Positions 9,166 to 18,197 are shown, counted from the first letter of the stretch. The stretch: 64,000 nt of DNA from UBA2334 sp964396895 (GCA_964396895.1 CAYNGJ010000017.1:25076-89075); one strand, 5' to 3'. Notes: generated by a model from the letters alone, not told the origin. Made by a program: numbers and translations.

Positions 9166-10662
9166 ATGATGACCCTCTCCAGCCAGCCGGCAGTGGCAAG
9201 CCAAGGTCTTTGTGTTCCATCCCCTGCGGGTCGTGTGGCCTTTGTGCTGCTGCTGGCGGGGGCGGTGTCGACACCCTTGGTGCTCAATGCCAACCCCAGC
9301 GCCGACGAATTGGACGCCACCGGCGGACCCACCACCGTGTGGGCCAACGGCAAAAACGCGTTTTCATTCCCGGCGGCCAACCTGACGGACGAGGAGCGCA
9401 CCCGTTTCGTCATCGGCAACTCGTTTTTCAAGCGCAACTGGGTGCAGGCACCGGCCTCCACCCAAGCGCGCGACGGCCTGGGGCCGCACTTCATTTCCCG
9501 CAGCTGTGGGGGCTGCCATGCGCTCGACGGTCGCGGCCAGCCGCCCGAGTTCAGGCAAGGGCTGGTGGACCACGACCCGCCCACCGAGATGCTCATTCGG
9601 CTGTCGGTCGCTGGCACGCCGCACGCACACCTGGGCGTGGTGCCCGAGCCCACCTACGGGGACCAGTTCAACAACGCCGCCATCGAAAGCGTGAAGCCGG
9701 AGGGCGATGTGGTCATCCGCCACACCCCTGTGCGTGGCCGCTTTGCCGACGGCACCCGTTACACCTTGCTGCAGCCGCACTACAGCTTCAAGAACCTGGG
9801 CTACGGCCCCATGGCCCACAACGTGATGCTCAGCCCCCGCGTGCCTCCGCAGCTCATGGGCATCGGGTTGATCGAAGCCATCCCCGAGCGTGAAGTGCTG
9901 GCCAACGCCTCTGTGCAGGCCGCCATGGCTGGCCCCATCAAAGGCCAGGTCAACCGCGTGTGGGATGCGCCGTCGCAACAGATGGTGCTGGGCCGCTTTG
10001 GCTGGAAAGCCAACACCGGCACCCTTGCACACCAAAGCGCCGGTGCGTTCCGGGGCGACATCGGTATCACCAGCCCTTGGGCCCCTGACGAAGCGTGCAC
10101 GCCGGCCCAGAAAGACTGTCTGGCCGCTGCCAGTGGCGGGCAGGGTGGGCAGCACGAAATCGACCAGAAAACCCTGGAAGACGTGGTGTTCTACCAAGCG
10201 GTGCTGGCCCCGGCGGCACGGCGCAAACCCGCAGACCCGCAAGTGTTGGAAGGGCAAGCACTGTTCGCCCAGGCGCAGTGCGCCGTGTGCCACCGTCCCA
10301 GCTACACCACCGGCCAGCCACCGTTGGCGCAGCAGTTCCCGCGCCTGTCCAGTCCCGCGCTGGTGGGCCACACCATTCACCCCTACACGGACCTGCTGCT
10401 TCACGACATGGGTGCTGCGCTGGCCGATGGCAGGCCTGACTTTGCCGCCAACGGACGCCAGTGGAAAACCCCGCCGCTGTGGGGCATTGGCCTCATCAAA
10501 GCGGTGAACGGCCACACCCGCCTGTTGCATGACGGTCGCGCCAACGGTGTGCTGGAGGCCGTGCTGTGGCACGGTGGCGAAGCCGAAGCTGCCAAACAGC
10601 GCGTGCTCAACATGGGAAAAACCGAGCGCGCTGCGCTGGTGAAGTTTGTGGAGAGCCTGTGA
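9166..10662 (+). CDS. DUF1111 di-heme c-type cytochrome (thiol oxidoreductase-like)
   Basis: A roughly 498 aa exported cytochrome of the DUF1111 di-heme oxidoreductase family. Two heme c attachment sites are visible: CGGCH at residues 114-118 and CAVCH at 372-376. The N terminus has a hydrophobic export segment (FVLLLAGAVSTPLVLNA). Its partner imelysins suggest a role in periplasmic iron redox chemistry, for example oxidising Fe(II) for uptake; this is inference. TTG 9163, ATG 9166 and ATG 9169 are adjacent candidate starts. No Shine-Dalgarno is visible because a repeat element abuts the start. The stop overlaps the next ATG (TGATG). Confidence 0.88.
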   Translation: MMTLSSQPAVASQGLCVPSPAGRVAFVLLLAGAVSTPLVLNANPSADELDATGGPTTVWANGKNAFSFPAANLTDEERTRFVIGNSFFKRNWVQAPASTQARDGLGPHFISRSCGGCHALDGRGQPPEFRQGLVDHDPPTEMLIRLSVAGTPHAHLGVVPEPTYGDQFNNAAIESVKPEGDVVIRHTPVRGRFADGTRYTLLQPHYSFKNLGYGPMAHNVMLSPRVPPQLMGIGLIEAIPEREVLANASVQAAMAGPIKGQVNRVWDAPSQQMVLGRFGWKANTGTLAHQSAGAFRGDIGITSPWAPDEACTPAQKDCLAAASGGQGGQHEIDQKTLEDVVFYQAVLAPAARRKPADPQVLEGQALFAQAQCAVCHRPSYTTGQPPLAQQFPRLSSPALVGHTIHPYTDLLLHDMGAALADGRPDFAANGRQWKTPPLWGIGLIKAVNGHTRLLHDGRANGVLEAVLWHGGEAEAAKQRVLNMGKTERAALVKFVESL

Positions 10663-11945
10663 TGCGTGTTTCCCTGCACGCCCGCCTGGGTGCGCTGCCG
10701 GCCCCCCTTCCACCCCCACCCCCACTCCCATTTCCACTCCCATTTCGCGCCTGGGCCGTGGCTGTGATGCTGGCCGGTGGGACTGTGCATGCCCAAATGC
10801 CCCAGGTGGCCATGCCTTTTTACAGCGCCGAGCACGCGCTCGCTGGCGTGTATGCCCACCACCTGCCACCGCTGAGCCAGACCTTTCAGGTACAAGCCGA
10901 CGCGCTGGTCCATGCCACCACGCAGCACTGTGCGGCGCAGCCCGGTTTGGGCAGAGGGCACGCACCACCCTCGGCGACCGCACCCCACCTGCACGCCACA
11001 TGGCAGCAGACCATGGCCGCCTGGGAAGCGCTGTCCACCCCGGCCGTCGGCCCGGTGCTGACGCGGCGCTCGCAAAGGCAGATTGACTTCTGGCCCACCC
11101 GCCCGGAGCTGATTGCCAAGGCGTTGGACAAAAACCCGCAGACGCTGGCCGACATGGAGCGCGTGGGCACGCTGGCCAAAGGGTTGCCCGCGTTCGAACA
11201 CTTGCTGGAGAGCTGGCGGCCTTTGAATCCGGCGCAAGGCAGTGCTTTTGACGCACAGGGGCTCAAACCCGGCGAAAGAGCCAGGGAAGTGCCTTTCGTC
11301 AACCAACCCATGCCCGCTGCCACCTGCCAGTACCTGGTGCTGGTGGCACAGGGTGTGCAGCTTGAGGCACGCGAGCTGGCGTCCGAGCTGAACAGTTGGG
11401 CTGCCAAAGACTGGCAGGCGCAGTCCGATTCAGACCCTGCCGTCACCCGGGCTGCACTGGTGGAATGGCTCAACCAATGGCTGGGCGGCGTGGAGCGCCT
11501 GCGCTGGATGCACCTCGAAAAACCCGTCAAAGCTGCGCAGACCACGGGCAACGCGTCAAAGAGCCACCCGCCCCGGTTTGCGCGCGTGGCGCGCACGGCC
11601 AACCTGGCCAGCTGGCGTGCCCAGTGGGCCAGCCTGCGGACACAGGGGCAACTCACGCCTCCGCAGCGTCGGTGGCCCCCGGTGCCTGGAGAGGCCTTGG
11701 TGCCCATCGAAGCGCTGTTGCTGGGCAAGGGCCACATCGCGCTCGCCCAGCGCTGGGCACAGGCGCTGGATGGTGTGAGCACCCGAATGGCGGCCTTGCC
11801 CGACCCGGCCCCAGCCCGCACCATCGACCACCGCCAGCTGCTGGCCGTGGCTGCCGCATTGAAAGCCGTGACCCATCTCTACCAGGCCGAAGTGGCAACG
11901 GCACTCGACATTCCGCTGGGCTTTTCGGATGCCGATGGCGACTGA
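10662..11945 (+). CDS. Second imelysin-like protein
   Basis: A 427 aa exported protein, co-translated with DUF1111 (one-base overlap). Imelysin-type features are SLADMERVGTLAKGLPAFEHLL-like sequence around residues 160-185, the KAVTHLYQAEVATAL helix near the end and the usual length. The exact GxHxxE motif of the first imelysin is missing, as in the second imelysin of related operons. The N terminus is odd: residues about 11-27 are a proline tract (APLPPPPPLPFPLPF) encoded by a C-rich direct repeat. The true signal peptide may therefore start lower down, near residue 36, where an ATG opens MLAGGTVHAQ. Confidence 0.8.
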   Translation: MRVSLHARLGALPAPLPPPPPLPFPLPFRAWAVAVMLAGGTVHAQMPQVAMPFYSAEHALAGVYAHHLPPLSQTFQVQADALVHATTQHCAAQPGLGRGHAPPSATAPHLHATWQQTMAAWEALSTPAVGPVLTRRSQRQIDFWPTRPELIAKALDKNPQTLADMERVGTLAKGLPAFEHLLESWRPLNPAQGSAFDAQGLKPGERAREVPFVNQPMPAATCQYLVLVAQGVQLEARELASELNSWAAKDWQAQSDSDPAVTRAALVEWLNQWLGGVERLRWMHLEKPVKAAQTTGNASKSHPPRFARVARTANLASWRAQWASLRTQGQLTPPQRRWPPVPGEALVPIEALLLGKGHIALAQRWAQALDGVSTRMAALPDPAPARTIDHRQLLAVAAALKAVTHLYQAEVATALDIPLGFSDADGD

Positions 11946-13212
11946 AGCGGATCTGCCCCCAGCCACGCGACGCCGGTGGCTGGAATGCATGGGACTGGGT
12001 GCCATGGCCGTGTGTTTGCCAGCGGGGGCGGGGGGGGTGCCCCGCCCGACAGCTGTTGCGCTGTTGGCTGCCTGCTGGGATGACACTGAGGGACGGCACC
12101 AGGCGGGGTGGTTGCAAGTGGACTCGTCGCCGGGTGGTGCGGCGGTCCGGGTGCAGCACGCCACTGAGGTGCCCACGCGCGGCCATGGGCTCGCCTTGCT
12201 GCCCGACGGCGATGTGCTGGTGGCCGCACGCCGCCCTGGGGACTGGCTGGTGCGCCTGTCTCACAGTCAGCGCCCGCACTGGGTGTGGATGGAGGACGGG
12301 CGCCAGTTCAATGGCCATGTGCTGAGTTGGTCAGCGGGTGCGGACAGAACTTTCGGGTCAGAAGGGTGCACGGTGTTCACCACCGAGACCGATACCGGCA
12401 CCGGGCATGGTCTGCTGGGGGTGCGTGACGTCCACAGTCTTGAAAAGTGTGCCGAATTCCCCACCCACGGCATGGACCCGCATGCCGTGTTGCCCATGCC
12501 CGCACACGGTCCGGGCGGTGCGGGGCAGGGTGGGGCGCACCCCTTGGTCGGCATGCTGTTCGTGGCCAATGGGGGCATCGACACCGCGACTGAAACCGGC
12601 CGAACCCCGCGCCACCTCGACCGAATGGATCCATCGGTGGTCTGCCTGCATCCCACCACCGGCGAACTGTTGGGTCAATGGCGTCTGCCTGATCCCCAGC
12701 TGAGCATTCGGCACCTGGCGTGGGCACACACACCCGCAGGCCTGCCCGTGCTGGGCATTGCCTTGCAAGCCCATCACCCTGACGGTGCCACCCGAGCCGC
12801 CGCGCCGGTTCTGGCGGTGCTCGACTGGCAACACAACCCCCAGGGTGAACTGCGGCTGGCCACCGGTCAACCCGCCCTTGCTGGCTACGGCGGGGATGTG
12901 GCGGTGGTGGGCCAGGGGGTGCCCCCACACGATGCGCTGCGCGCCTCCCCACGTCAGGCGCCCCATGAGGCGCCGCATTTTGTGATCAGCGCCACGCGGG
13001 GGCATGCGTTGGCGCGTTACGCGCTGGATGGCAGCTACCTCGGCCACATCACCTGGGTTGACGCGGGTGGACTCAGCACAGGACAGACGGTGTGGGCCGC
13101 AGGGCGCCTGGGAGCCCTGCGCGCAGGGCCAACGGCTGCGGTCGGCGACACCGGCGCAGGTTTCGGGCATGGGCGTCTGGACAATCACTGGCTGTCGGTG
13201 CCAGTCACCTGA
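11929..13212 (+). CDS. DUF1513 domain protein, exported, beta-propeller-like
   Basis: A 427 aa protein matching DUF1513, the usual last gene of imelysin/DUF1111 operons. A Tat-like signal is visible (ATRRRWLECMGLGAMAVCLPAG). The body has repeated propeller-like blades: GHGLALLPDGDVLVAARRPG, then GCTVFTTETDTGTGHGLLGV, then FVISATRGHALARYALDG. It starts within the end of the preceding gene (17-base overlap); a second ATG at 11935 is possible. Function in the iron operon is unknown. A substrate-binding or electron-transfer partner role is possible. Confidence 0.85.
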   Translation: MPMATEADLPPATRRRWLECMGLGAMAVCLPAGAGGVPRPTAVALLAACWDDTEGRHQAGWLQVDSSPGGAAVRVQHATEVPTRGHGLALLPDGDVLVAARRPGDWLVRLSHSQRPHWVWMEDGRQFNGHVLSWSAGADRTFGSEGCTVFTTETDTGTGHGLLGVRDVHSLEKCAEFPTHGMDPHAVLPMPAHGPGGAGQGGAHPLVGMLFVANGGIDTATETGRTPRHLDRMDPSVVCLHPTTGELLGQWRLPDPQLSIRHLAWAHTPAGLPVLGIALQAHHPDGATRAAAPVLAVLDWQHNPQGELRLATGQPALAGYGGDVAVVGQGVPPHDALRASPRQAPHEAPHFVISATRGHALARYALDGSYLGHITWVDAGGLSTGQTVWAAGRLGALRAGPTAAVGDTGAGFGHGRLDNHWLSVPVT

Positions 13213-13324
13213 GTTGACCTGTTCCTACGCATGTGGGGACAGGGCGCCGCAGCGCCAGGGCGCAATTTGCAGGGGGTCTTGTTGGCCATGCAGAGAAATT
13301 TTGATGGAGAATGCTTGCCTTTCA

Positions 13325-13343
13325 AATGAGAATGATTATCATT
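13325..13343 (+). promoter_or_regulatory. Strong Fur box
   Basis: aatgagaatgattatcatt is a near-perfect Fur operator (three GATAAT-type hexamers). It lies 41 bases before the ATG of the 13384 gene, where it would cover a promoter. It places the two following genes under iron repression. Confidence 0.88.
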
Positions 13344-13383
13344 AATGTGAGTTAACACCCCATCAGACCACAGGAGTTGCACC

Positions 13384-13914
13384 ATGTCGATACCGCTCAC
13401 GCACGCCACCCAAACAGACCCATTCACGCCAGTGGGTGGCTTGCCGGGTTGGACCCGGACGATGCGCCGTGCCACCCGGTCCCACCACACTGGCCAGATG
13501 GTGCAGGCGGCGGCCCAATACCAAACGGCCTTGCGCATGGCGCGTGGCTTTTTGCTTCAGGGGGCCGAGGCACTGCCATCATCCAGACCGTTGACCGAGG
13601 ACGAGGCAGACGCCCGTGTGTGCGCATTTGTCAGCAGCCACCGTTGTCTGGCAGACCTGCAGGCCGACGAGGGCTGTTCGGCACTCGCCGCTCGCACCCT
13701 GGCGCAGGCCCACATGGGGCTGTTGCGGCTGGTGCAGGCACCCCCGCACACGGGTGCCTTGCATCGGGCGGCGGTGTGGCATTGCCGTGACACGCACGCG
13801 GCGCTGCTGGCGCATTGGGGTGAGCATGGCGCTGACCCCGAGATTGACCGGGCGCTGCGTGCCGGCTGCCTGACGCTGACCTCACCGGTCCTGCACGGGA
13901 CCAGCGTTCATTGA
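13384..13914 (+). CDS. Unknown helical protein under Fur control
   Basis: Not recognised. A 176 aa soluble protein with no signal peptide, starting 41 bases after a near-perfect Fur box behind caggag. It is almost all helix-forming. Stretches such as HHTGQMVQAAAQYQTALRMA, then DEADARVCAFVSSHRCLADL, then ALAARTLAQAHMGLLRLVQ resemble TPR or helical-repeat hairpins. It is followed 43 bases later by a DUF2325 gene and is almost certainly in one transcript with it. A partner of the DUF2325 protein in an iron-starvation response is a reasonable guess. Confidence 0.7.
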   Translation: MSIPLTHATQTDPFTPVGGLPGWTRTMRRATRSHHTGQMVQAAAQYQTALRMARGFLLQGAEALPSSRPLTEDEADARVCAFVSSHRCLADLQADEGCSALAARTLAQAHMGLLRLVQAPPHTGALHRAAVWHCRDTHAALLAHWGEHGADPEIDRALRAGCLTLTSPVLHGTSVH

Positions 13915-13957
13915 GCGGTTGTTTTTTGAGCAAACGCGTCTTTCGAGGACTCCATAA

Positions 13958-15343
13958 GTGAACAAGTTGCAACCACTTCAGTCGGGAGTGCCTCAGTTTT
14001 CAGCGCTGCTGAGTCCCGTCGTGCTTCATCCAACGCCAATGCTGACGCATGCCGCCATCGCCGCCGAAGCGCTGCCCGGTGTCCTCGGCCAGGTTCACCG
14101 GGCCACGGTGGCCGCTCGGGCGGCTCAGACCCCGCATGAGGGGCATGCCGGGGCGCGTGGCTCGGCCCGGCGAAAGCTGTGGGACATGACCCCCAGTGCA
14201 GCTTGCCCCGTCACCGGCGTGTGCCTGAATTTCCGCGACCTGTACCAACTTGCCCGCAAGGCGGGTTTGTCCGTGAAGGATTGCACGGAATACGAGGTGC
14301 ATGCCCAGGTGGTCGGCGAGTGCCGTCGGCGTGGCGACGTGGCCGAGTTGGTTCAGCGAGAGTTGGATGCCCGGTATGCGCTGGATGTCAAACGGGCCGT
14401 GCAGACCATCAAAACCACCGAGGACTTGGCGAAATGGTGGGACAAGGCAAGCAGGGGGGCGGACTGGGCAGGCGTGTTCTGGGCGGTGTTGACGCATCCA
14501 CGCTGCTCCGCCGATCTGGAGTCCATGGTGCTGGGGCAGGTCCACATGTTGCAGCACCAGGTGGGCATGGCCTCGCGGGTGGAGCGCACCAAACTCCAAG
14601 ACGTGCTGGACGAAAACCTTCGGCTGGGTGAGGCGCTTGAGCTCACTCAGGTGCGCCTGCGGTCGGCCGCGCAAGGACACGCCCGTGAAATGGCCCAAAT
14701 GCAGGCTTGCCTGGTGCAATTGCGTGGCGAGGTCATCCGCGCCCAAACCGAGCGCGACCAGGTGATGACGCAGTGGCAAGCACTCAAAACCCAGGTGCCG
14801 GACCTGCGCTCCCGTCAGGCACTGGCGGATGAGAACGCCCACCTGCTGGCCCACAACCGGCAACTGCGCCGCTCCCTCATCCAGGGCGAACCGGCGGGGG
14901 CGGCGGTGGTGCCCACCTCCGTCTGTGTGCCCCAGACGTGCACGGGCAAGGGAAAACCGTGTGCCCCCTCGGCAGAGGGGTCACCTTTGCAGTTGGCGGA
15001 CCGGTCGGTGTTGTGTGTGGGGGGGCGCACAGGCGGCGTCCCGGTCTACCGGGAACTGGTTGAGCACCAAGGGGGGCGATTTGTTCACCACGACGGGGGC
15101 GAAGAAAACCGTCTGGCACAGCTGGGCAACCACTTGCATGCGGCGGACGTGGTCATTTGCCAGGTGGGCTGCATCAGCCACAACGCCTACTGGCGCGTGA
15201 AGGAGCATTGCAAACGCACGGGCACGCCCTGCTTGTTTGTGGCGTCCGCCAGTCGCGCGGCGTTGGAGCGGGCGTTGGGATTGGCGATGACCGGCGCAAA
15301 GGTGGATAAAGGCTCTTGTGTCGAAAGCACTCGAAAAAAATGA
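13958..15343 (+). CDS. DUF2325 domain protein with coiled coil
   Basis: A 461 aa cytoplasmic protein. The N-terminal third has a cysteine-containing segment (KLWDMTPSAACPVTGVCLNF) typical of larger DUF2325 proteins. Residues about 200-300 form a coiled coil (QDVLDENLRLGEALELTQVR onward). The C-terminal DUF2325 domain spans about 348-450 and is Rossmann-like (RSVLCVGGRTGGVPVYRELV, then HHDGGEENRL, then ADVVICQVGCISHNAYWRVK). The start is GTG 13958 behind gagga. Its biochemical role is not known. The Fur box at 13325 makes it iron-regulated through the upstream gene. Confidence 0.85.
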   Translation: MNKLQPLQSGVPQFSALLSPVVLHPTPMLTHAAIAAEALPGVLGQVHRATVAARAAQTPHEGHAGARGSARRKLWDMTPSAACPVTGVCLNFRDLYQLARKAGLSVKDCTEYEVHAQVVGECRRRGDVAELVQRELDARYALDVKRAVQTIKTTEDLAKWWDKASRGADWAGVFWAVLTHPRCSADLESMVLGQVHMLQHQVGMASRVERTKLQDVLDENLRLGEALELTQVRLRSAAQGHAREMAQMQACLVQLRGEVIRAQTERDQVMTQWQALKTQVPDLRSRQALADENAHLLAHNRQLRRSLIQGEPAGAAVVPTSVCVPQTCTGKGKPCAPSAEGSPLQLADRSVLCVGGRTGGVPVYRELVEHQGGRFVHHDGGEENRLAQLGNHLHAADVVICQVGCISHNAYWRVKEHCKRTGTPCLFVASASRAALERALGLAMTGAKVDKGSCVESTRKK

Positions 15344-15471
15344 AGGAAAAAAGCGTTCATTGCCAGATGGGTGGGCATTCATTGCGCCGGTGCTGCTGAG
15401 GCGCCGGAGTGAGTTGGTTCAAACCAGGCGGCCACGCTGCACAAGGCGCCGTTCCTATGACAATGTGACGC

Positions 15472-16509
15472 ATGTGGAATCCATTCAAGCGCCGTTCGCC
15501 CATTTCCCCCAACGCCGTGGAGGCCGTGTTGCAGCAGCCTGCTGACAATGCCGAGCAGGCCATGGTGTTGTTGGCCAAAGCCTTCGTCATTGATCAGCAG
15601 CGCCGCGAAGCCGAGCAGCGCCGCGCCGCGCGGTTCAGGCGCTGGCTGGTGGCGGTGGTGGTGTTGGGGTCACTGGGGGTGTACGTGGCGCTGGGTGCGC
15701 GGCTGCTGATGCCTCCGGGCAGCGTGGGTGCCAAGGAACCGGCGGTGGCGCTGGTGAAGGTGGAGGGACAGATCAGTGCCACCGCCAAACTCGCCTCGGC
15801 CGACAAGGTGGTGCCTGCGTTGACCCGGGCCTTCGAAGACCCGCAGGTCAAGCGGGTGCTGCTGTACATCGATTCGCCAGGGGGTGCGCCCGTGGAGGCA
15901 GAGCGCATCATGAGTGCGGTGTCCCAGCTGCGCCAAAAGCACGACAAGCCGGTGCAGGCGGTCATTGGCAACCTGGGGGCCTCGGCGGGTTACATGGTGG
16001 CGCTGTCGGCCGACGACATCACCAGCGGCAAGTACTCGCTGGTGGGCTCCATTGGGGCGGTGCTCATGTCGTGGGACGTGCACAAGGCGTTGGAGCGCTT
16101 TGACGTCAAGGCCAAGAGCTACGCGTCGGGCTCACTCAAAAGCATGCTCAACCCGTTCGAGCCCAGCACCCCCGAGGGCGAAGCCAAGGCACAGGCGCTG
16201 GTCGATGAAATGGGCCGCCAATTCGCCACGCTGCTGACAGACAAGCGCGGCAGCAAGCTGACCCAGCCTCCGGCCACCTACACCACGGGCGAAGTTTGGG
16301 GTGGCCAGGATGCGCTGGCGTTGGGGCTGGTGGATGGCAACGGCACGCTGGAAACGCTGATGGCGGCCCACCCCGACCTGAAGCTGGTCAACTTCGGCCC
16401 CTTCGAGCGCAACCGGGGGTTGGTACCCGATTTTTTGCAGTCATTGGGTGACATTGCCGTGTCACTGAAAGAGGCGGTCGCCCTGCTGCAGGGCGGCGTG
16501 CAGCGTTGA
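15472..16509 (+). CDS. S49 family signal-peptide peptidase (SppA/SohB type)
   Basis: A 345 aa membrane-anchored serine peptidase that degrades cleaved signal peptides or membrane-protein fragments. One transmembrane helix lies at about residues 58-79 after a basic, charged N terminus. The peptidase domain contains VLLYIDSPGGAPVEAERI, the nucleophile Ser171 in GASAGY, and YSLVGSIGAVL. The start ATG at 15472 follows a 128-base gap after DUF2325 that shows no clear promoter. No partner genes are near. Substrate is not known. Confidence 0.87.
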   Translation: MWNPFKRRSPISPNAVEAVLQQPADNAEQAMVLLAKAFVIDQQRREAEQRRAARFRRWLVAVVVLGSLGVYVALGARLLMPPGSVGAKEPAVALVKVEGQISATAKLASADKVVPALTRAFEDPQVKRVLLYIDSPGGAPVEAERIMSAVSQLRQKHDKPVQAVIGNLGASAGYMVALSADDITSGKYSLVGSIGAVLMSWDVHKALERFDVKAKSYASGSLKSMLNPFEPSTPEGEAKAQALVDEMGRQFATLLTDKRGSKLTQPPATYTTGEVWGGQDALALGLVDGNGTLETLMAAHPDLKLVNFGPFERNRGLVPDFLQSLGDIAVSLKEAVALLQGGVQR

Positions 16510-16514
16510 ATGTT

Positions 16515-16567
16515 GAATAAAAAAGCCTGTTAACGCTTTATTTAAAACAATAGTTTGCTATATTTTT
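16515..16567 (-). repeat. Dispersed 50-bp element, copy C
   Basis: Contains caatagtttgctat at 16548-16561, identical to the copy at 45701-45714, and aataaaaaagcctgttaacg at the other end. It lies between the convergent S49 peptidase and ahpF genes. Confidence 0.65.
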
Positions 16568-16619
16568 GAGCATTCCCCCACCACCCGCTGTCAGCGGCTG
16601 GCGGGGTGCAAGCGGGGGC

Positions 16620-18197
16620 TCAGACCGCCACGGGCGTGCGAATGAGGTGGTCAAAGGCGCTCAACGCGGCCTTGGCACCGTCACCCGCCGCAATCACGAT
16701 TTGCTTGTAAGGCACGGTGGTGCAGTCACCGGCGGCGAACACGCCGGGCAGGCTGGTGTGGCCTTTGGCGTCGATCACGATTTCACCAAAGCGGCTCAGC
16801 TCCAGCGTGCCTTTGAGCCACTCGGTGTTGGGCACCAGGCCAATCTGCACAAACACGCCCTCGAGTTCGACGTGGTGCACCTCGTCGGTGGCGCGGTCCT
16901 TGTAGCTCAGACCGTTCACTTTCTCGCCGTCGCCGGTGATTTCGGTGGTTTGCGCGTTGACATGGATGGCCACGTTGGGCAGGCTTTTGAGCTTGCTCAC
17001 CAGCACGGCATCGGCCTTCAGTTGGTCGGCAAATTCCACCAGCGTCACGTGCTGGACGATGCCCGCCAGGTCAATCGCGGCTTCCACGCCCGAGTTGCCA
17101 CCGCCAATCACGCTCACGCGCTTGCCCTTGAACAAGGGACCGTCGCAGTGCGGGCAGTAGGCCACGCCTTTGTTGCGGTACTTGTCCTCGCCGGGCACAT
17201 TGACATTGCGCCAGCGCGCGCCCGTGCTCAGGACCACGCTGCGGCTTTTCAGCACGCCGCCGTTGGTCAGGTGCACCTCGACCAGCCCGCCTTCAGTGGG
17301 AGCCGGCACCAGCTTGGCCGCGGTTTGCAGGTTCAAGATCTCCACGCCGTAGTGGCGCACCTGGGCTTCCAGGGCGGCGGCAAACTTGGGGCCATCCGTC
17401 TCCAACACGGAAATGTAGTTTTCGATGGCCATGGTGTCGTTCACCTGGCCGCCAAAGCGCTCTGCCGCCACGCCCACACGGATGCCTTTGCGGGCCGCGT
17501 ACACGGCCGCCGCCGCGCCGGCTGGGCCACCGCCGACGATGAGCACCTCGTAAGGGTCTTTGGCACTGAGCTTGGCGGCGTCTTTGGCGGCTGCACCGGT
17601 GTCCAGCTTGGCCACAATTTCTTCCACCAACATGCGGCCAGAGCCAAAGTGCTCGCCGTTGAGGTACACGCTGGGCACGGCCATGACCTGGCGGGCTTCC
17701 ACTTCGGGCTGGAAGGCACCGCCTTCGATGACCGTGGTCTTGATGTTGGGGTTGAGCACGGCCATCAGGCTCAAGGCCTGCACCACGTCGGGGCAGTTGT
17801 GGCAGGACAGGCTCATGTAAACCTCGAAGGCAAAGTCCCCCTCCAGGCCTTTGATCTGCTCGATCACGTCGGCCTCCACCTTGGGTGGGTGGCCGCCCGT
17901 CCACAGCAGGGCCAGCACCAGTGAGGTGAACTCATGGCCCAAGGGCAGCCCAGCAAAGGCCAAGTGCAGGGGCGTACTTTGGGGCCGTACCAGGGCAAAC
18001 GAGGGCTGGCGGGCATCGTTGCCGTCCCAGCGAACGCTGATTTTGCCGTCTGAGGCAGCGGCAATGTCTTCCAGCAGGCCGCGCATGTCGGTGGCGGTTT
18101 CGCCCTGGCCGTCGCCCAGGCTGGCCACCAACTCAAACGGCTGGGTCACGCGCTGCAGGTAGGCTTGGAGCTGGGTTTTGAGGGTGTCGTCGAGCAT
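16620..18197 (-). CDS. ahpF: Alkyl hydroperoxide reductase subunit F
   Basis: A 525 aa flavoprotein disulfide reductase that uses NAD(P)H to re-reduce AhpC. The N-terminal double thioredoxin fold carries the CHNC centre (about residues 129-132). The C-terminal thioredoxin-reductase part carries FAD/NAD sites (VGGGPAGAAAAVYAARKG; VIGGGNSGVEAAIDLAG) and the CPHC centre (about 345-348). Length and cysteine spacing match E. coli AhpF. Unlike many bacteria, it is separated from ahpC by a terminator and about 200 bases, so it probably has its own promoter. A small palindrome (ctatcgatag, 18302-18311) and AT-rich sequence lie upstream. Confidence 0.95.
   Translation of the reverse strand: MLDDTLKTQLQAYLQRVTQPFELVASLGDGQGETATDMRGLLEDIAAASDGKISVRWDGNDARQPSFALVRPQSTPLHLAFAGLPLGHEFTSLVLALLWTGGHPPKVEADVIEQIKGLEGDFAFEVYMSLSCHNCPDVVQALSLMAVLNPNIKTTVIEGGAFQPEVEARQVMAVPSVYLNGEHFGSGRMLVEEIVAKLDTGAAAKDAAKLSAKDPYEVLIVGGGPAGAAAAVYAARKGIRVGVAAERFGGQVNDTMAIENYISVLETDGPKFAAALEAQVRHYGVEILNLQTAAKLVPAPTEGGLVEVHLTNGGVLKSRSVVLSTGARWRNVNVPGEDKYRNKGVAYCPHCDGPLFKGKRVSVIGGGNSGVEAAIDLAGIVQHVTLVEFADQLKADAVLVSKLKSLPNVAIHVNAQTTEITGDGEKVNGLSYKDRATDEVHHVELEGVFVQIGLVPNTEWLKGTLELSRFGEIVIDAKGHTSLPGVFAAGDCTTVPYKQIVIAAGDGAKAALSAFDHLIRTPVAV

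Noticed and set aside
9364..11256. A 630-residue minus-strand frame opposite DUF1111 and imelysin
   Set aside because: It overlaps two genes with clear motifs, has no ribosome site and shows only low-complexity composition.
13213..13310. A terminator after the DUF1513 gene
   Set aside because: There are short GC inverted repeats (around gggcgccgcagcgcc) but no T run on the plus strand.
16566..17924. A 452-residue plus-strand frame opposite ahpF
   Set aside because: ahpF is unmistakable; the antisense frame is Val, His and Gly-rich with no conserved motif.
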